DNA of 64,000 bases from Opitutaceae bacterium (GTDB taxonomy: Bacteria > Verrucomicrobiota > Verrucomicrobiia > Opitutales > Opitutaceae), in assembly GCA_027490995.1 (NCBI GenBank), contig JAIXWY010000005.1, positions 124,001-188,000 on the forward strand. Reading direction: 5' to 3'. Positions 42,938 to 51,920 of the stretch are shown here, piece by piece. How positions within the stretch are numbered: position 1 is the stretch's first letter; each line of letters begins with the position of its first letter. Position numbers and translations under genes: made by a program. The notes below the pieces were generated by a model that saw nothing but the letters and a program-made list of their open reading frames with translations, did no database searches and was not told the origin of the DNA.

Positions 42938-45900
42938 TCAGGCAGACGGACGCATGAGGTAGGCTAGGAGATCGTGAAACTCCTGCTCCGACAGCGCCGA
43001 CTCGTAGGCGGCGGGCATCGCCGAGGACGCGAGAACGGCTTGGGCCGTGACTTCGGACTTGGCAAAGCGGCGTTCTTCTCCGGTCGCCGGATCGACCAGA
43101 CGATAGTCGGCTCCGTCGTCGCGCAGGTCCATGCCACCCACGGTATCGCCGGTGCGCAGCGTAAGACTGGCGAGACGGAACGCGGGGTCGACGTTGCGGC
43201 TGGGATCGAGGATGTCCTCGATCAGGCGGGACGCGCCGCGGACTCCGATGCCGTCGAGATTCGGTCCGATGTTGCCTCCGTTCCCACCGATGCGGTGGCA
43301 GGCAGCGCAGTTCTGGGCAAAGACGGCGGCCCCGCGATGCGGATCGGTCACCGCGGCAGCGAAGCTGCCGTTGCGCTCCGCGATCACCGCATCAAGGCGT
43401 GCATCCTCCGGAGGCAGTGCCGCCGTCAGACGACCCGCGCGGGCTCGCACCGAAGAGTCGAGTGAGGCCAGGGCGGTTTCCAAGTTGCGATGCCGCAGGA
43501 GAGAGGCGGGAGCCTTGCCGGCATCGACGGCGTTCATCAGCAACGCGGCACCTTCTTGGCTACGCGCCAGCTCCGTCGCAATGGTCAGACTAAGGTCAGC
43601 TGGCGCTCCGGGAAGGGCGGCCACCAGATGTTCCCGCGCCGCTGCGACCGTCGGGATGGTACCAAGTTGGATCACGGCAATGCGTCGCATCCGCACCGCC
43701 TCGTCGGGCCGTCGAGCCACCCGACCCAGCATCCCGAGCACCGCCGGATCCGCCGCCGGCAGGCCGCGCGCAGCGGCGAGCCGCACGCCGTAGTCGAGTT
43801 CGATCCGCTCCGCGATCGCGGTCAGGGGAACGACCTTCTCGGGCAAGGAGGGCTCACGAAGTGCCTCCGCCGCACGGCGAGCCAGCGGAACATCGGTGCC
43901 GGACACGATCTCGAGGAGCGTTGTCACCATCCACCGGCGCACCGGGTCCGGAAGCGGTCGACGATTCTGGACGAGGGTCGATGACAGTCCCTCAGCGAGG
44001 GCAAGGCGCTGCGCCAAGGGTGCCGTTTCAAGCGAGCGCATCATCGCACTGACCGCGGCTTCGAGACGTTCCGGAGGCAGGTAGCGGACGGCATGGCGGG
44101 CAAATTCGCCGGCTCGCTCGCCCGCAAACGCCGTCCTTTCGAGGTGACCGAGGAGAAATGCGGCCGAGACGGGAGACGGCACCGCCACTGCCACGTCGGC
44201 AAGCTGCGCGTCGGCACCCGCCGTCAGCGCGCGCCACGCCGCCAGATCCGCCTCAGACGCCCGCGCAAGCTGAGCTTTGAGAGCGAGGCGCAACGCGTAG
44301 ACGAGTTCCGTATCGGCAGCCGGTACTCGCGGCTGCACGCGGAGAATGAGCTCCGCCTGCCACGCTTCCGGCCGCCTGACAAAGAGGTCTGCCATCGCCC
44401 GGGTCGCGTGGCCGATCGGGGCCTCACTCGCCACCCGCACCACCCACGCGCGCTCACGCGCACCCAGCCCACCGCGCTCCGCCAAGACCCGCAGGGTGCG
44501 CAGGCTCGAGACCACGTCCGACACGTCCGCCGGCAGCTCGATCGGGCGCTCTGGCGCAACGCGGGCCAGCGCCAAAGTCGCCGGCAGCGCTTCACTGCCA
44601 CCCGCCGCCGAACCTTGGGCCAACGCCGCCTGCGCCACCGTACCCCCAAAACGGTCCGCGAGCTCATTCGCCGCGAGGACGCGCAACACGAGATTCGGCG
44701 CGCGCACGGCCTGCATGAGGGTCTCCACGTTCGCATCCGCGAGACGCGGGAGCGCCGGGACCTCCGCCTTCCCATCCAAGCCACGCCAGACCACCCGCCA
44801 GATACGTCCACGGCTGCGATCCCGCGCGGGGTGCGTGAGGGGAACTTCGTAGTGGCCGATGATGGGATTGTAGAAATCCGCGATCCAGAGGGCGCCGTCC
44901 GGACCAAGCTTCACTTGGACTGGACGGAACTGCGGATCGTCACTGGTCAGAAAATCTTCCACCCGCACGGCCTTCGGCGTGGAGCCCGTCCAGTCCAGCC
45001 GCGCCCGATTGACGCGCCGGGTGACCGGGTTGCCGTTGAAGAGATTGCCCCGAAACTCCGCGGGGTAGGTGTCCGCCGCATAGGCCGCAATGCCCGCGAT
45101 GGAGGTCGAGCCATGATTGTCCTGCGTGATCGCGGGCGCGAAGCCGAGGCCATCATGCTGCTTGGCGATGCCTTCGTAGAAACCGCCGGCCACGAGGAGG
45201 TACACCGGCTTCGAATGCGAATCGGCCGTGTAAACATCGCCCCGCTCGTCGAATGCGAGGCCGAAGGGATTGGTCTGCCCGCGCGTCCACACCTCGAACC
45301 GCGAGCCATCGGGCCGGAACCGATACGTGTTCCCGCTCTCCAGCAGCGTCACTTGGCCAGAACCATCGCGGATTTCACTGCGGTTGGCGAAGCCGTGCGT
45401 CCCATAGATCCAGCCGTCCGCCCAGTACGTGAAGCTCGATGCCATGCCGTGCGTATCCTTGAAGCCAAAGTCGCCGAAGAGCCGCTCCCGGCGGTCCGCC
45501 CGACCGTCACCGTCTATGTCCTCCAGTCGCCAGATCGCGGGAATCGAGTGCACGATCACGGTGTCGCCTTTGGCACCGGGACGTCGCGGCAGGGGTTGCA
45601 CGCCGATCGGAATATTCAGGCCGTCCGCAAAGACTTCGATCTTGCGCGCCCGGCCATCCGGGCCGAAATCCGACAGCACCCGCACGCTATCGCGGGCGAT
45701 CACCTCCGGAGCCGGCGGAGCCGAGGTGGCGCGGAAGGCGAGGCCGTTATCGTTCCACTCGCGATCGAAGATCGCGATTTCCTGGCCCACCGCATCGGTG
45801 CGACCGGGCCACGGGTACATCTCGGTGCCGGTCACCCAAAGCCGGCCCGCAGAGTCGAAATTCAAATTGAGCGGCTTCTGGATGTCGGGCTCGGCCGCCA

Positions 45901-46090
45901 CCAGCTGCACCTCGAATCCCGGCGGCACGTGGAACAGGGCGCGTTGCTCCTGGGGTGACAGGGCCAGGGCCGAAGGACGGTCGCCGCGCGGATCGGCGGG
46001 GGCCGACAGGGCCGGAGCAGCGGGCAGAAAGACGCACAAAGCCGGCGCGAGGAGACGCGGGAGCCGGGGGAGAAGGCCCTGAGGAAACAT
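42938..46090 (-). CDS. PVC-type beta-propeller dehydrogenase with c-type heme domain
   Basis: A 1050-residue exported protein (signal about 1-30). After the leader, a six-bladed sorbosone/glucose-dehydrogenase-like propeller (about 60-440) has LFHVPPGFEVQLVAAEPDI and DSAGRLWVTGTEMYPWPG. A HEAT-like helical part (about 450-910) follows, then a c-type heme domain with CAACH near the end (AQNCAACHRIGGNGGNIGP), and a trailing stretch with DVM-like AESALSEQEFHDLLAYLM. This combination is characteristic of Planctomycetes and Verrucomicrobia. The frame runs further upstream, but ATG 46090 precedes the signal peptide. It probably oxidises a sugar in the periplasm and passes electrons to a cytochrome. 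Confidence 0.88.
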   Translation of the reverse strand: MFPQGLLPRLPRLLAPALCVFLPAAPALSAPADPRGDRPSALALSPQEQRALFHVPPGFEVQLVAAEPDIQKPLNLNFDSAGRLWVTGTEMYPWPGRTDAVGQEIAIFDREWNDNGLAFRATSAPPAPEVIARDSVRVLSDFGPDGRARKIEVFADGLNIPIGVQPLPRRPGAKGDTVIVHSIPAIWRLEDIDGDGRADRRERLFGDFGFKDTHGMASSFTYWADGWIYGTHGFANRSEIRDGSGQVTLLESGNTYRFRPDGSRFEVWTRGQTNPFGLAFDERGDVYTADSHSKPVYLLVAGGFYEGIAKQHDGLGFAPAITQDNHGSTSIAGIAAYAADTYPAEFRGNLFNGNPVTRRVNRARLDWTGSTPKAVRVEDFLTSDDPQFRPVQVKLGPDGALWIADFYNPIIGHYEVPLTHPARDRSRGRIWRVVWRGLDGKAEVPALPRLADANVETLMQAVRAPNLVLRVLAANELADRFGGTVAQAALAQGSAAGGSEALPATLALARVAPERPIELPADVSDVVSSLRTLRVLAERGGLGARERAWVVRVASEAPIGHATRAMADLFVRRPEAWQAELILRVQPRVPAADTELVYALRLALKAQLARASEADLAAWRALTAGADAQLADVAVAVPSPVSAAFLLGHLERTAFAGERAGEFARHAVRYLPPERLEAAVSAMMRSLETAPLAQRLALAEGLSSTLVQNRRPLPDPVRRWMVTTLLEIVSGTDVPLARRAAEALREPSLPEKVVPLTAIAERIELDYGVRLAAARGLPAADPAVLGMLGRVARRPDEAVRMRRIAVIQLGTIPTVAAAREHLVAALPGAPADLSLTIATELARSQEGAALLMNAVDAGKAPASLLRHRNLETALASLDSSVRARAGRLTAALPPEDARLDAVIAERNGSFAAAVTDPHRGAAVFAQNCAACHRIGGNGGNIGPNLDGIGVRGASRLIEDILDPSRNVDPAFRLASLTLRTGDTVGGMDLRDDGADYRLVDPATGEERRFAKSEVTAQAVLASSAMPAAYESALSEQEFHDLLAYLMRPSA

Positions 46091-46267
46091 GGTCTCAAAA
46101 GATGGAATCGCTCCGCCAATGCAAGCGTGCACAACCGCCTTCCGCAAAGCGCCACAGCCACCCGGATGGGGCCGCTGCGCAGCCGTTCGCGCCGTCCACG
46201 GGAGGCCGATCGGGGGACGTCGTCTTGCGGCTCGATTCCTCGGCCAAGTGGCGGCACGCTTCGCGCC

Positions 46268-48070
46268 GTGAGCTCGCCCCCCGCTCTCCTCCAGCGTCTC
46301 CTCCGCTGGCCGCTGTTCCCCGCGATCATGGTCGCCAGCCTGTTGCCCGCTGCCGCGATCGCCGAAAGCCCGTCGGAGGTGATCGATCTGCCGACGATCA
46401 CCGTGGAGGAGCGACCCGTCCTGCCGGAACGGGAGACCTGGCAACATGCGAACATTCCCGGCTTCGAAATCCTCAGTAATGCGTCCGACGGGGCGACGCG
46501 GCGCATCGTGCGGGATTTCCAGCGTTTTCATCAGGCCCTCGTCACGGTCTGGCCACCGGCGGAGGTGCGCGCGAGTCTACCGACGTTGCTCGTCCTGTGC
46601 GGACGCGATCGCGCGTTCGCCGCCTTCGCGCCCGAAGCGGCGAATCCGGACGCCACCGGCTTCATCAGCCGGAGTGGCAGCGATGGCGACGTGTCTGCGA
46701 TCGTCCTCGATTTGGAGACCACGTCCCTCGGCCTCCTCTCGGTCGACGCGCTCGCCGGGCCGGAACCACCCGCGCCTGAAGGAGAGGAGGTCGAGGCCGG
46801 GGTCCTGAGCGGGTTACCGGATTTCGCGGTTTCTCCGTACGAGCAACTGTACCGCGAGTACCTGCGACTCGTGCTTTCCCGCGCCCAGCCGCGCGCGCCG
46901 ATCTGGTTCGAGGAGGGCCTCGCGCAGATCTTCATGCGCATGGAGTTTTCGTCCACGACCATCACCGTGGGTCGGGTCGAGGACCCCAACACCCGCTCCC
47001 TCCGGCCCGGGATGGTGGAGGACCGCGACTTCAACGCCGCGCTGCAGCGTCGCGCCCTCCTGTCGATGGAGGAGCTTTTCGCCGTCACGCCAGACGATCC
47101 CGCGGCCCGGCGGCCCCTGGGTGGTGTCTGGGCCAAGCAGGCCTACGCCTTCGTGCACCTCTGCCTCTACAGCGGTGACACCGCGCTGCAGAAAGGCCTG
47201 CTCACCTTTGTCCGTCGACTCGCTGCGGAGCCACCGAGCGAGACGTTATTCCGGAGCTGCTTCGGTCGCGGCTACGACGAGATGCGCCAGGCCATCCGCG
47301 CCCACGTCGACTTAACCCGGGTGAAGGCCGTGCAATTCCGGCTCAAGAAAGGCGAGCGACGAGAGGAACCGCCCGAGCCCGTGTTTCGCGCGGCGACGCA
47401 GGGCGAGATCGGACGGATCAAGAGTGACGCCCTCCGGCTCTGCGGACAGAATGAGGCAGCGCGCATCGCGTTGCTCGCCGCCTACCTGCGGGGCGAACGC
47501 GATCCGGCGCTCCTCGCCGCGTTCGGCCTCGAAGAGGTCGCCTCCGGCCGGCGTGAGCGCGGCCTGCGACTGCTCGAGGCGGCCGCGCGCGCCAACGTGG
47601 TCCGTCCCCGCGCCTACCTGCAACTCGCCCGCCTCCGACTCGCGGACGCCCTCGCGAAGGGCGGCGGCACCGGGGCAATCCTAACGGAGACGGATCTCGC
47701 CCCCATCCTACAACCGCTGGCCACCGCGCGCCGGCAGCCGCCAGCCCAGTTTGAGTGGTACGAGATCCTCACCGCGGCGTGGTCACACGCCGCCGCACTT
47801 CCGCCCCCGGCTCAGTTGGCGGTGCTCGACGAAGGCGTGCGACTCTTCCCGACCCGCAGCGCCTGGCTCCTGGAGGTTGCCCAACTGAAGCGCCGATCCG
47901 GCCAGTTCACCGAGGCCGCCGCGATCGCCGACTTCGGGATCCGCACCGCGCGCGACCCGGCATTGCGCGAGGCCTTCACGGCGTTCCGAAGCGAATTGCC
48001 CACAGCACCAGCTCCCGCAAACGACCCCAAGCAGGCGGCGGCTCCGTCACCGGAGCCGCCGCGACCCTGA
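46268..48070 (+). CDS. Exported protein of peptidase-MA type with lost zinc site
   Basis: A 600-residue exported protein. GTG 46268 gives a full signal peptide (about 1-33, ending PAAAIAES); ATG 46328 lies inside it. At residues 196-200 the helix that carries HExxH in peptidase-MA (gluzincin) proteins reads REYLR, while the second motif WFEEGLAQI (213-221) is intact. So the zinc ligands are replaced and the protein is unlikely to be an active protease of that type. The C-terminal half (about 380-560) is helical and TPR-like. It is divergent from the propeller dehydrogenase (177 bases apart) and convergent with the Gfo/Idh/MocA gene. Function unknown. Confidence 0.8.
   Translation: MSSPPALLQRLLRWPLFPAIMVASLLPAAAIAESPSEVIDLPTITVEERPVLPERETWQHANIPGFEILSNASDGATRRIVRDFQRFHQALVTVWPPAEVRASLPTLLVLCGRDRAFAAFAPEAANPDATGFISRSGSDGDVSAIVLDLETTSLGLLSVDALAGPEPPAPEGEEVEAGVLSGLPDFAVSPYEQLYREYLRLVLSRAQPRAPIWFEEGLAQIFMRMEFSSTTITVGRVEDPNTRSLRPGMVEDRDFNAALQRRALLSMEELFAVTPDDPAARRPLGGVWAKQAYAFVHLCLYSGDTALQKGLLTFVRRLAAEPPSETLFRSCFGRGYDEMRQAIRAHVDLTRVKAVQFRLKKGERREEPPEPVFRAATQGEIGRIKSDALRLCGQNEAARIALLAAYLRGERDPALLAAFGLEEVASGRRERGLRLLEAAARANVVRPRAYLQLARLRLADALAKGGGTGAILTETDLAPILQPLATARRQPPAQFEWYEILTAAWSHAAALPPPAQLAVLDEGVRLFPTRSAWLLEVAQLKRRSGQFTEAAAIADFGIRTARDPALREAFTAFRSELPTAPAPANDPKQAAAPSPEPPRP
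48035..48062 (+). terminator. Perfect 12-bp hairpin at the end of the MA-like gene
   Basis: GCGGCGGCTCCG (48035-48046), loop TCAC, CGGAGCCGCCGC (48051-48062). It lies in the last codons, eight bases before the end of the gene, and the next gene is convergent at 48087. There is no T run. Confidence 0.4.
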
Positions 48071-48086
48071 CGAAGACGCCTCGCGC

Positions 48087-49400
48087 TTACGCGAAGTCGA
48101 TCGTGCGCTTCTTCGCGTTGTAGACCGTGCGCCCGCCCTTTTCGTAAGAGAGCATCGCCATCAAGCAGGCCACACCATGCTGGTAGCCGGCTTCGATTGA
48201 GGCGTGCGGCGTGGCACCGGTGCGCAGGCACTGGAGCCAGTCGAGGAAATGATCTGGGCGCTCGATCGGGGTGACCGTCACCTCGCCGCGGATCGAACCA
48301 TCGCGCTTCGGACCGCCCTGCGCGCTGTAAGTCGGCACGTTCCAGTTATCGACCTTCAGGACACCCTTGGTGCCGAAGAACTTTCGCGTATTGCCGAATC
48401 CATTACCGAAGTTGTTCGAGCTCGTGAGCAGGAAGCCCTCCGGGTAAATCCATGTAGCCTGAATGCAATCCGGCACGGTGAAGCGATGTTTGTCCTTCCA
48501 CGTGAAGATGCCGCCGGCGCAGACGCAGGACTCGGGGATGGAGGCGCCCGTGATGTAGTGCGCCATGTCGAGGAAGTGCGCGCCCCACTGCGGAATCGGG
48601 CCCTGGCAGAATTCGTAGTGGCCGTACCACGCGGCGTAAACCTCGGGGTCGAACGGCCGCATCGGGCGGTCGCCGAGGAATTCCTTCCAGTCGACATCCT
48701 CCTGCTTCACCTCGCGACCGAGGTACTGGTACCAGTACGGCTTCTCGTCGTTGCGGCATTCCTCGACGCGGGAGAGCTTGCCGATCTTGCCCGACTGGAC
48801 GACCTCGCGAGCGCCCACAACGCCCGGGAGGCTGCGCAGCTGGGTGCCCACCTGTACGACGGTGCCGGCGGCCTTCACCGCGTCGTAGGCCCGCACGAGC
48901 TTGTCCATCTCCGTGGCGAGCGGCTTTTCAACGTAAATGTGCTTCCCCGCCCGGGCCGCGGCTTCGAGGTGCGTGGTGTGATGATGATCGGGAGAGGCGA
49001 TCATGACCGCATCGATATTGGGAAGATCGAGCAGTTCCTTGTACGAGACGCACTGCTGGGCGTCGCGGCCGAACCATTCGCGCACCTTGGCGTTGGAGCG
49101 CTCGCGGGCAACGCGCCACGGGTCGCACAAAGCGACGATCTCGAAATTGGTCGCCGCGACGTGCTTGTAGATGCCCTCCATGTGGGCGCCTCGACCGCGT
49201 TCGCCGCAACCGATGATACCGATGCGGATACGGTCATTCGCGCCAATGGAGCGCCGAGCAGTGGCGGCGGACAGGGGCGTGTAGCCGGCAACGGCCGCGC
49301 CAGCGGCCAGGGTGGCCGACGTCTTGAGAAAATCGCGGCGCGGCATCGGGGCGCTCGCCGCAGCGGCGGCCGAGCCATTCGGGGAAGCAGGGGCGTTCAT
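48087..49400 (-). CDS. Tat-exported Gfo/Idh/MocA family oxidoreductase
   Basis: A 437-residue NAD(P)-dependent oxidoreductase with a Tat-type leader (PRRDFLKTSATLAAGAAVAG, about 20-40). The Rossmann site is IGIIGCGERGRGAHMEGI (about 60-77), and the family motif is HIYVEKPLATEMD (about 153-165). The C-terminal domain has WGAHFLDMAHYITG. Tat-exported members occur in many Verrucomicrobia and Bacteroidota, often with TIM-barrel isomerases and DUF1080 proteins. Such sets oxidise or hydrolyse 3-keto glycosides. It is 107 bases after the TIM-barrel gene in the same direction. Confidence 0.92.
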   Translation of the reverse strand: MNAPASPNGSAAAAASAPMPRRDFLKTSATLAAGAAVAGYTPLSAATARRSIGANDRIRIGIIGCGERGRGAHMEGIYKHVAATNFEIVALCDPWRVARERSNAKVREWFGRDAQQCVSYKELLDLPNIDAVMIASPDHHHTTHLEAAARAGKHIYVEKPLATEMDKLVRAYDAVKAAGTVVQVGTQLRSLPGVVGAREVVQSGKIGKLSRVEECRNDEKPYWYQYLGREVKQEDVDWKEFLGDRPMRPFDPEVYAAWYGHYEFCQGPIPQWGAHFLDMAHYITGASIPESCVCAGGIFTWKDKHRFTVPDCIQATWIYPEGFLLTSSNNFGNGFGNTRKFFGTKGVLKVDNWNVPTYSAQGGPKRDGSIRGEVTVTPIERPDHFLDWLQCLRTGATPHASIEAGYQHGVACLMAMLSYEKGGRTVYNAKKRTIDFA

Positions 49401-49507
49401 AGGAAAAGAGCGGAGAAAAAAGACGGGGAAACCTGAGCGAAGAAAACCAGCCGGGAAAAGAGGGAGAGGGCGGCCGCGGAGTCGAAGGCGGTGCAGCGAG
49501 GACCGCC

Positions 49508-50458
49508 CTAGCTGGCGATGACACGGTCCATCAGTTCAGAGAGCCGACGCAGCGAAGCGCCCTCGTCGGTATTCGGTGCACGCCACTGCTCGGCGATCAC
49601 CCAACCTGAGTAACCGACCTCATCCAGGGCCGCCATCGTCTGCGGCCAGTCGCTGTCACCTTGGAGCAACTCGAGCGCGAAGCCGGCGAAAGGACCTTTC
49701 TCGTCGCGCAGCTTGCGGCTGAACTCCTTGATGTGGACTTGGACGATTCGGGAGCCGAGAACACGGATCCATTGCTCCGGCCAAGCCTGCGTCACGATGT
49801 TGCCCACATCGAAATGCCACCGCACGAAAGGCGATTGGAACGAGTCAACGTACGCGGCGGCCTCGAGCGGACTGAGCAGGAAGCGATTCCAGACATTCTC
49901 GATCGCGATGACGACGCCGAGCGACTCGGCGAGCGGCAGCGCCTTACGGATCTCGGCGATGGAGCGGTCGAACGCCTCGCGATAACCCACGTCCTTGGTC
50001 ACCACGGCGGGAACGAGTAGGACGGACTTTGCCCCGTAAGCCTTGGCGTCGCGCAGACCCTGTTCCAGACCCGCGAGTCCCGCGGCACGCACCGCCGGGT
50101 TGGGATCGGAAAGCGGTTTAGCCCAGTGAGTGGCGACGACGACGCTCGGGATCTCGAGCCCCAGCGCATCGCGCGCCGCCAGCACCTCAGTCTGATCGAG
50201 TGCGCTGGTCATCTCGACCCCTTGAAACCCTGCATCCCGCAGCAACTGAAAACGCTCGCGTACGGACAGCTTGCGCGCCGCCTCGCTGTTGAACATGCCG
50301 TACATGAACCCCTTGCGCAGCGAACGCGCGGGACGGGAAGCCGTGCTGGGCGCGGCCGCAGGACCGGCGGTGGGAGAGGCCACCGCCGTGACAGCGGAAG
50401 CGAGCGGAAGGGCCGCCCCAAGGGCGGTGGCCGAGCGAAGGAAGGAGCGACGGTTCAT
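49508..50458 (-). CDS. Tat-exported sugar isomerase/epimerase TIM-barrel protein
   Basis: A 316-residue AP-endonuclease-2-type TIM-barrel protein. The leader MNRRSFLRSATALGAALPLA is a Tat signal. Motifs include FQGVEMTSALDQTEVLA, VIAIENVWNRFLL (metal-binding Glu) and WHFDVGNIV, and IVQVHIKEFSRKL follows. Metal-dependent xylose isomerase-like members act on keto sugars. Its ATG (50458) overlaps the DUF1080 stop by four bases, so the two are translationally coupled. Substrate unknown, but 3-keto sugars fit the neighbours. Confidence 0.88.
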   Translation of the reverse strand: MNRRSFLRSATALGAALPLASAVTAVASPTAGPAAAPSTASRPARSLRKGFMYGMFNSEAARKLSVRERFQLLRDAGFQGVEMTSALDQTEVLAARDALGLEIPSVVVATHWAKPLSDPNPAVRAAGLAGLEQGLRDAKAYGAKSVLLVPAVVTKDVGYREAFDRSIAEIRKALPLAESLGVVIAIENVWNRFLLSPLEAAAYVDSFQSPFVRWHFDVGNIVTQAWPEQWIRVLGSRIVQVHIKEFSRKLRDEKGPFAGFALELLQGDSDWPQTMAALDEVGYSGWVIAEQWRAPNTDEGASLRRLSELMDRVIAS

Positions 50459-51240
50459 CGGGAAGACGGCAGTTCGCGGACGAAAATATTCCGCCACGTC
50501 GTGGCACCACCGTGGGTCTGCAACTGGATCGGGCCACGATCTGGCACCGGGCGACGCTGTTCGGCGGTTAGGGCCTTGTTGACCTTATCATAGTAGTTTT
50601 CCAGGACGACGTCCTCCACCACCTGCTGCCCATTGAGCCAGACACTGACGCGGGTGCCAATCATCGTCACGCGGAGGGCGTTCCACTCACCAATCGGTCG
50701 GTCCGCCCGGACCTTGGGATCGCGGCCCGGCGTGCCCTTGGTGTTATTCCAGAGACCACCGGAGCCGAAAGCATACCCATGGCCCTTGGGATCGGGCATC
50801 GTCGGATCCCAAATCTGTACCTGTGGCACCCCGCGGAGGTACACCCCGGAGTCGGCCCCCGGCGCGAGCTTGAACTCGAGCCGCAGTTCGAAGTCGCCGT
50901 AGTCGCGCTCGGTGGTCGCATAGCCGCCAAAGCCATCATTGAACAACTCACCCGACTCCACCCGCCAATGCGGCTTGCCGTCCTTGAGCTCTGTCAGGCT
51001 GCGGGTCCAATCCGCGATCAGCGCAGCCCGCTCGGCGGCTGGCAGTTCGAGAAGCTGGCGGTGGTCATACGTCGTGCCGCCGCGCCATCCCGAAAGATCG
51101 CGACCATTGAAGAGTGCGACGAATCCCGGCGGCGGAGCCGCGACCGACGCCTGCGTCGGCGCGGCGAACCAGGCGGAAGAAGCGAGCACGAGCGAAGCCA
51201 GCAGGGCCAACGAGCGTCGGGGCAAAGTCATCGGGGTCAA
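50455..51240 (-). CDS. DUF1080 protein, probable 3-keto-disaccharide hydrolase
   Basis: A 261-residue exported beta-sandwich protein (signal about 1-31) of the DUF1080 / 3-keto-disaccharide hydrolase type: PGFVALFNGRDLSGWRGG, GDFELRLEFKLAPGADSGVY, WNALRVTMIGTRVSVWLNG and GPIQLQTHGGATTWRNIFVR. These are the concanavalin-like strands of that family. It is the first gene of the operon DUF1080-TIM-barrel-Gfo/Idh. By family it would cut glycosidic bonds of 3-keto sugars by elimination; that is established for a few members only. Confidence 0.86.
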   Translation of the reverse strand: MTPMTLPRRSLALLASLVLASSAWFAAPTQASVAAPPPGFVALFNGRDLSGWRGGTTYDHRQLLELPAAERAALIADWTRSLTELKDGKPHWRVESGELFNDGFGGYATTERDYGDFELRLEFKLAPGADSGVYLRGVPQVQIWDPTMPDPKGHGYAFGSGGLWNNTKGTPGRDPKVRADRPIGEWNALRVTMIGTRVSVWLNGQQVVEDVVLENYYDKVNKALTAEQRRPVPDRGPIQLQTHGGATTWRNIFVRELPSSR

Positions 51241-51384
51241 AAGAAACGGTTCTCCCCCATGAGAGACGGCTCACCGCGATCGGCAAACCCAAATCCCGCC
51301 ACGGCACTTCACTGGTTAGTCCCGGCAATGAATATTCGCGATCACAAGCTCGCCTCTGGGACCGTCGTGCGTGAGACTGCCAAG

Positions 51385-51888
51385 ATGACGCGTGTGTTGG
51401 AAAACCCCAAGCTATTCACCCTGCCGCAGGCCATGGCGGAGCGGGAGGCGCTACGTCGCGCGGGCCGGCGAGTCGTGCTCACCAACGGTGTGTTCGATCT
51501 GCTCCACACCGGGCACCTCTACTCGCTGCAGAAGGCGCGGCAGTGCGGGGACGCCCTGTTCGTCGCCTTGAACGCAGACGAGAGCGTACGCGCCATCAAG
51601 GGTCCGTCCCGCCCCGTGCAGAGCGAGCAGGAACGCGCCTACGCGCTCGCGGCCTTGGCCTGCATCGATGGAGTGGTGATCTTCCGCACGCCCCGACTCA
51701 CGGAGGAGATCCGCGCGTTACGCCCGGATGTCTACGTGAAGGCAGGCGATTACACGCTGGAAAAGCTCGATTCGGGCGAGCGAGCCGCCCTCCAGGAAGT
51801 TGGCGCGAACATCCAATTCCTGCCGTTTCTGCCCGGCTTCAGCACGACCCAGCTGATCGCCCGGATCAAGGCCGCCGGGGAGATTTGA
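51385..51888 (+). CDS. rfaE2: D-glycero-beta-D-manno-heptose 1-phosphate adenylyltransferase
   Basis: A 167-residue cytidylyltransferase-fold enzyme of the RfaE domain II type. It makes ADP-heptose for the LPS inner core from heptose-1-phosphate. Motifs: VVLTNGVFDLLHTGHLYSLQ (HxGH nucleotide site, about 30-50) and FLPFLPGFSTTQLIARIK at the end. In E. coli this domain is fused to a kinase (HldE); here it stands alone. ATG 51328 would add 19 residues whose third positions are less GC-rich than usual, so ATG 51385 is preferred; the choice is uncertain. It is divergent from the DUF1080 operon. Confidence 0.9.
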   Translation: MTRVLENPKLFTLPQAMAEREALRRAGRRVVLTNGVFDLLHTGHLYSLQKARQCGDALFVALNADESVRAIKGPSRPVQSEQERAYALAALACIDGVVIFRTPRLTEEIRALRPDVYVKAGDYTLEKLDSGERAALQEVGANIQFLPFLPGFSTTQLIARIKAAGEI

Positions 51889-51920
51889 CCTCCGGGGTGC
51901 TCCGCCCGCATGTTCCTCTC

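Noticed and set aside
44093-45958. 621-residue plus-strand frame
   Set aside because: Arg/Pro-rich shadow inside the PVC dehydrogenase gene.
46091-46531. N-terminal extension of the PVC dehydrogenase
   Set aside because: It would run through the divergent promoter region and the start of the next gene; the ATG at 46090 precedes the signal peptide.
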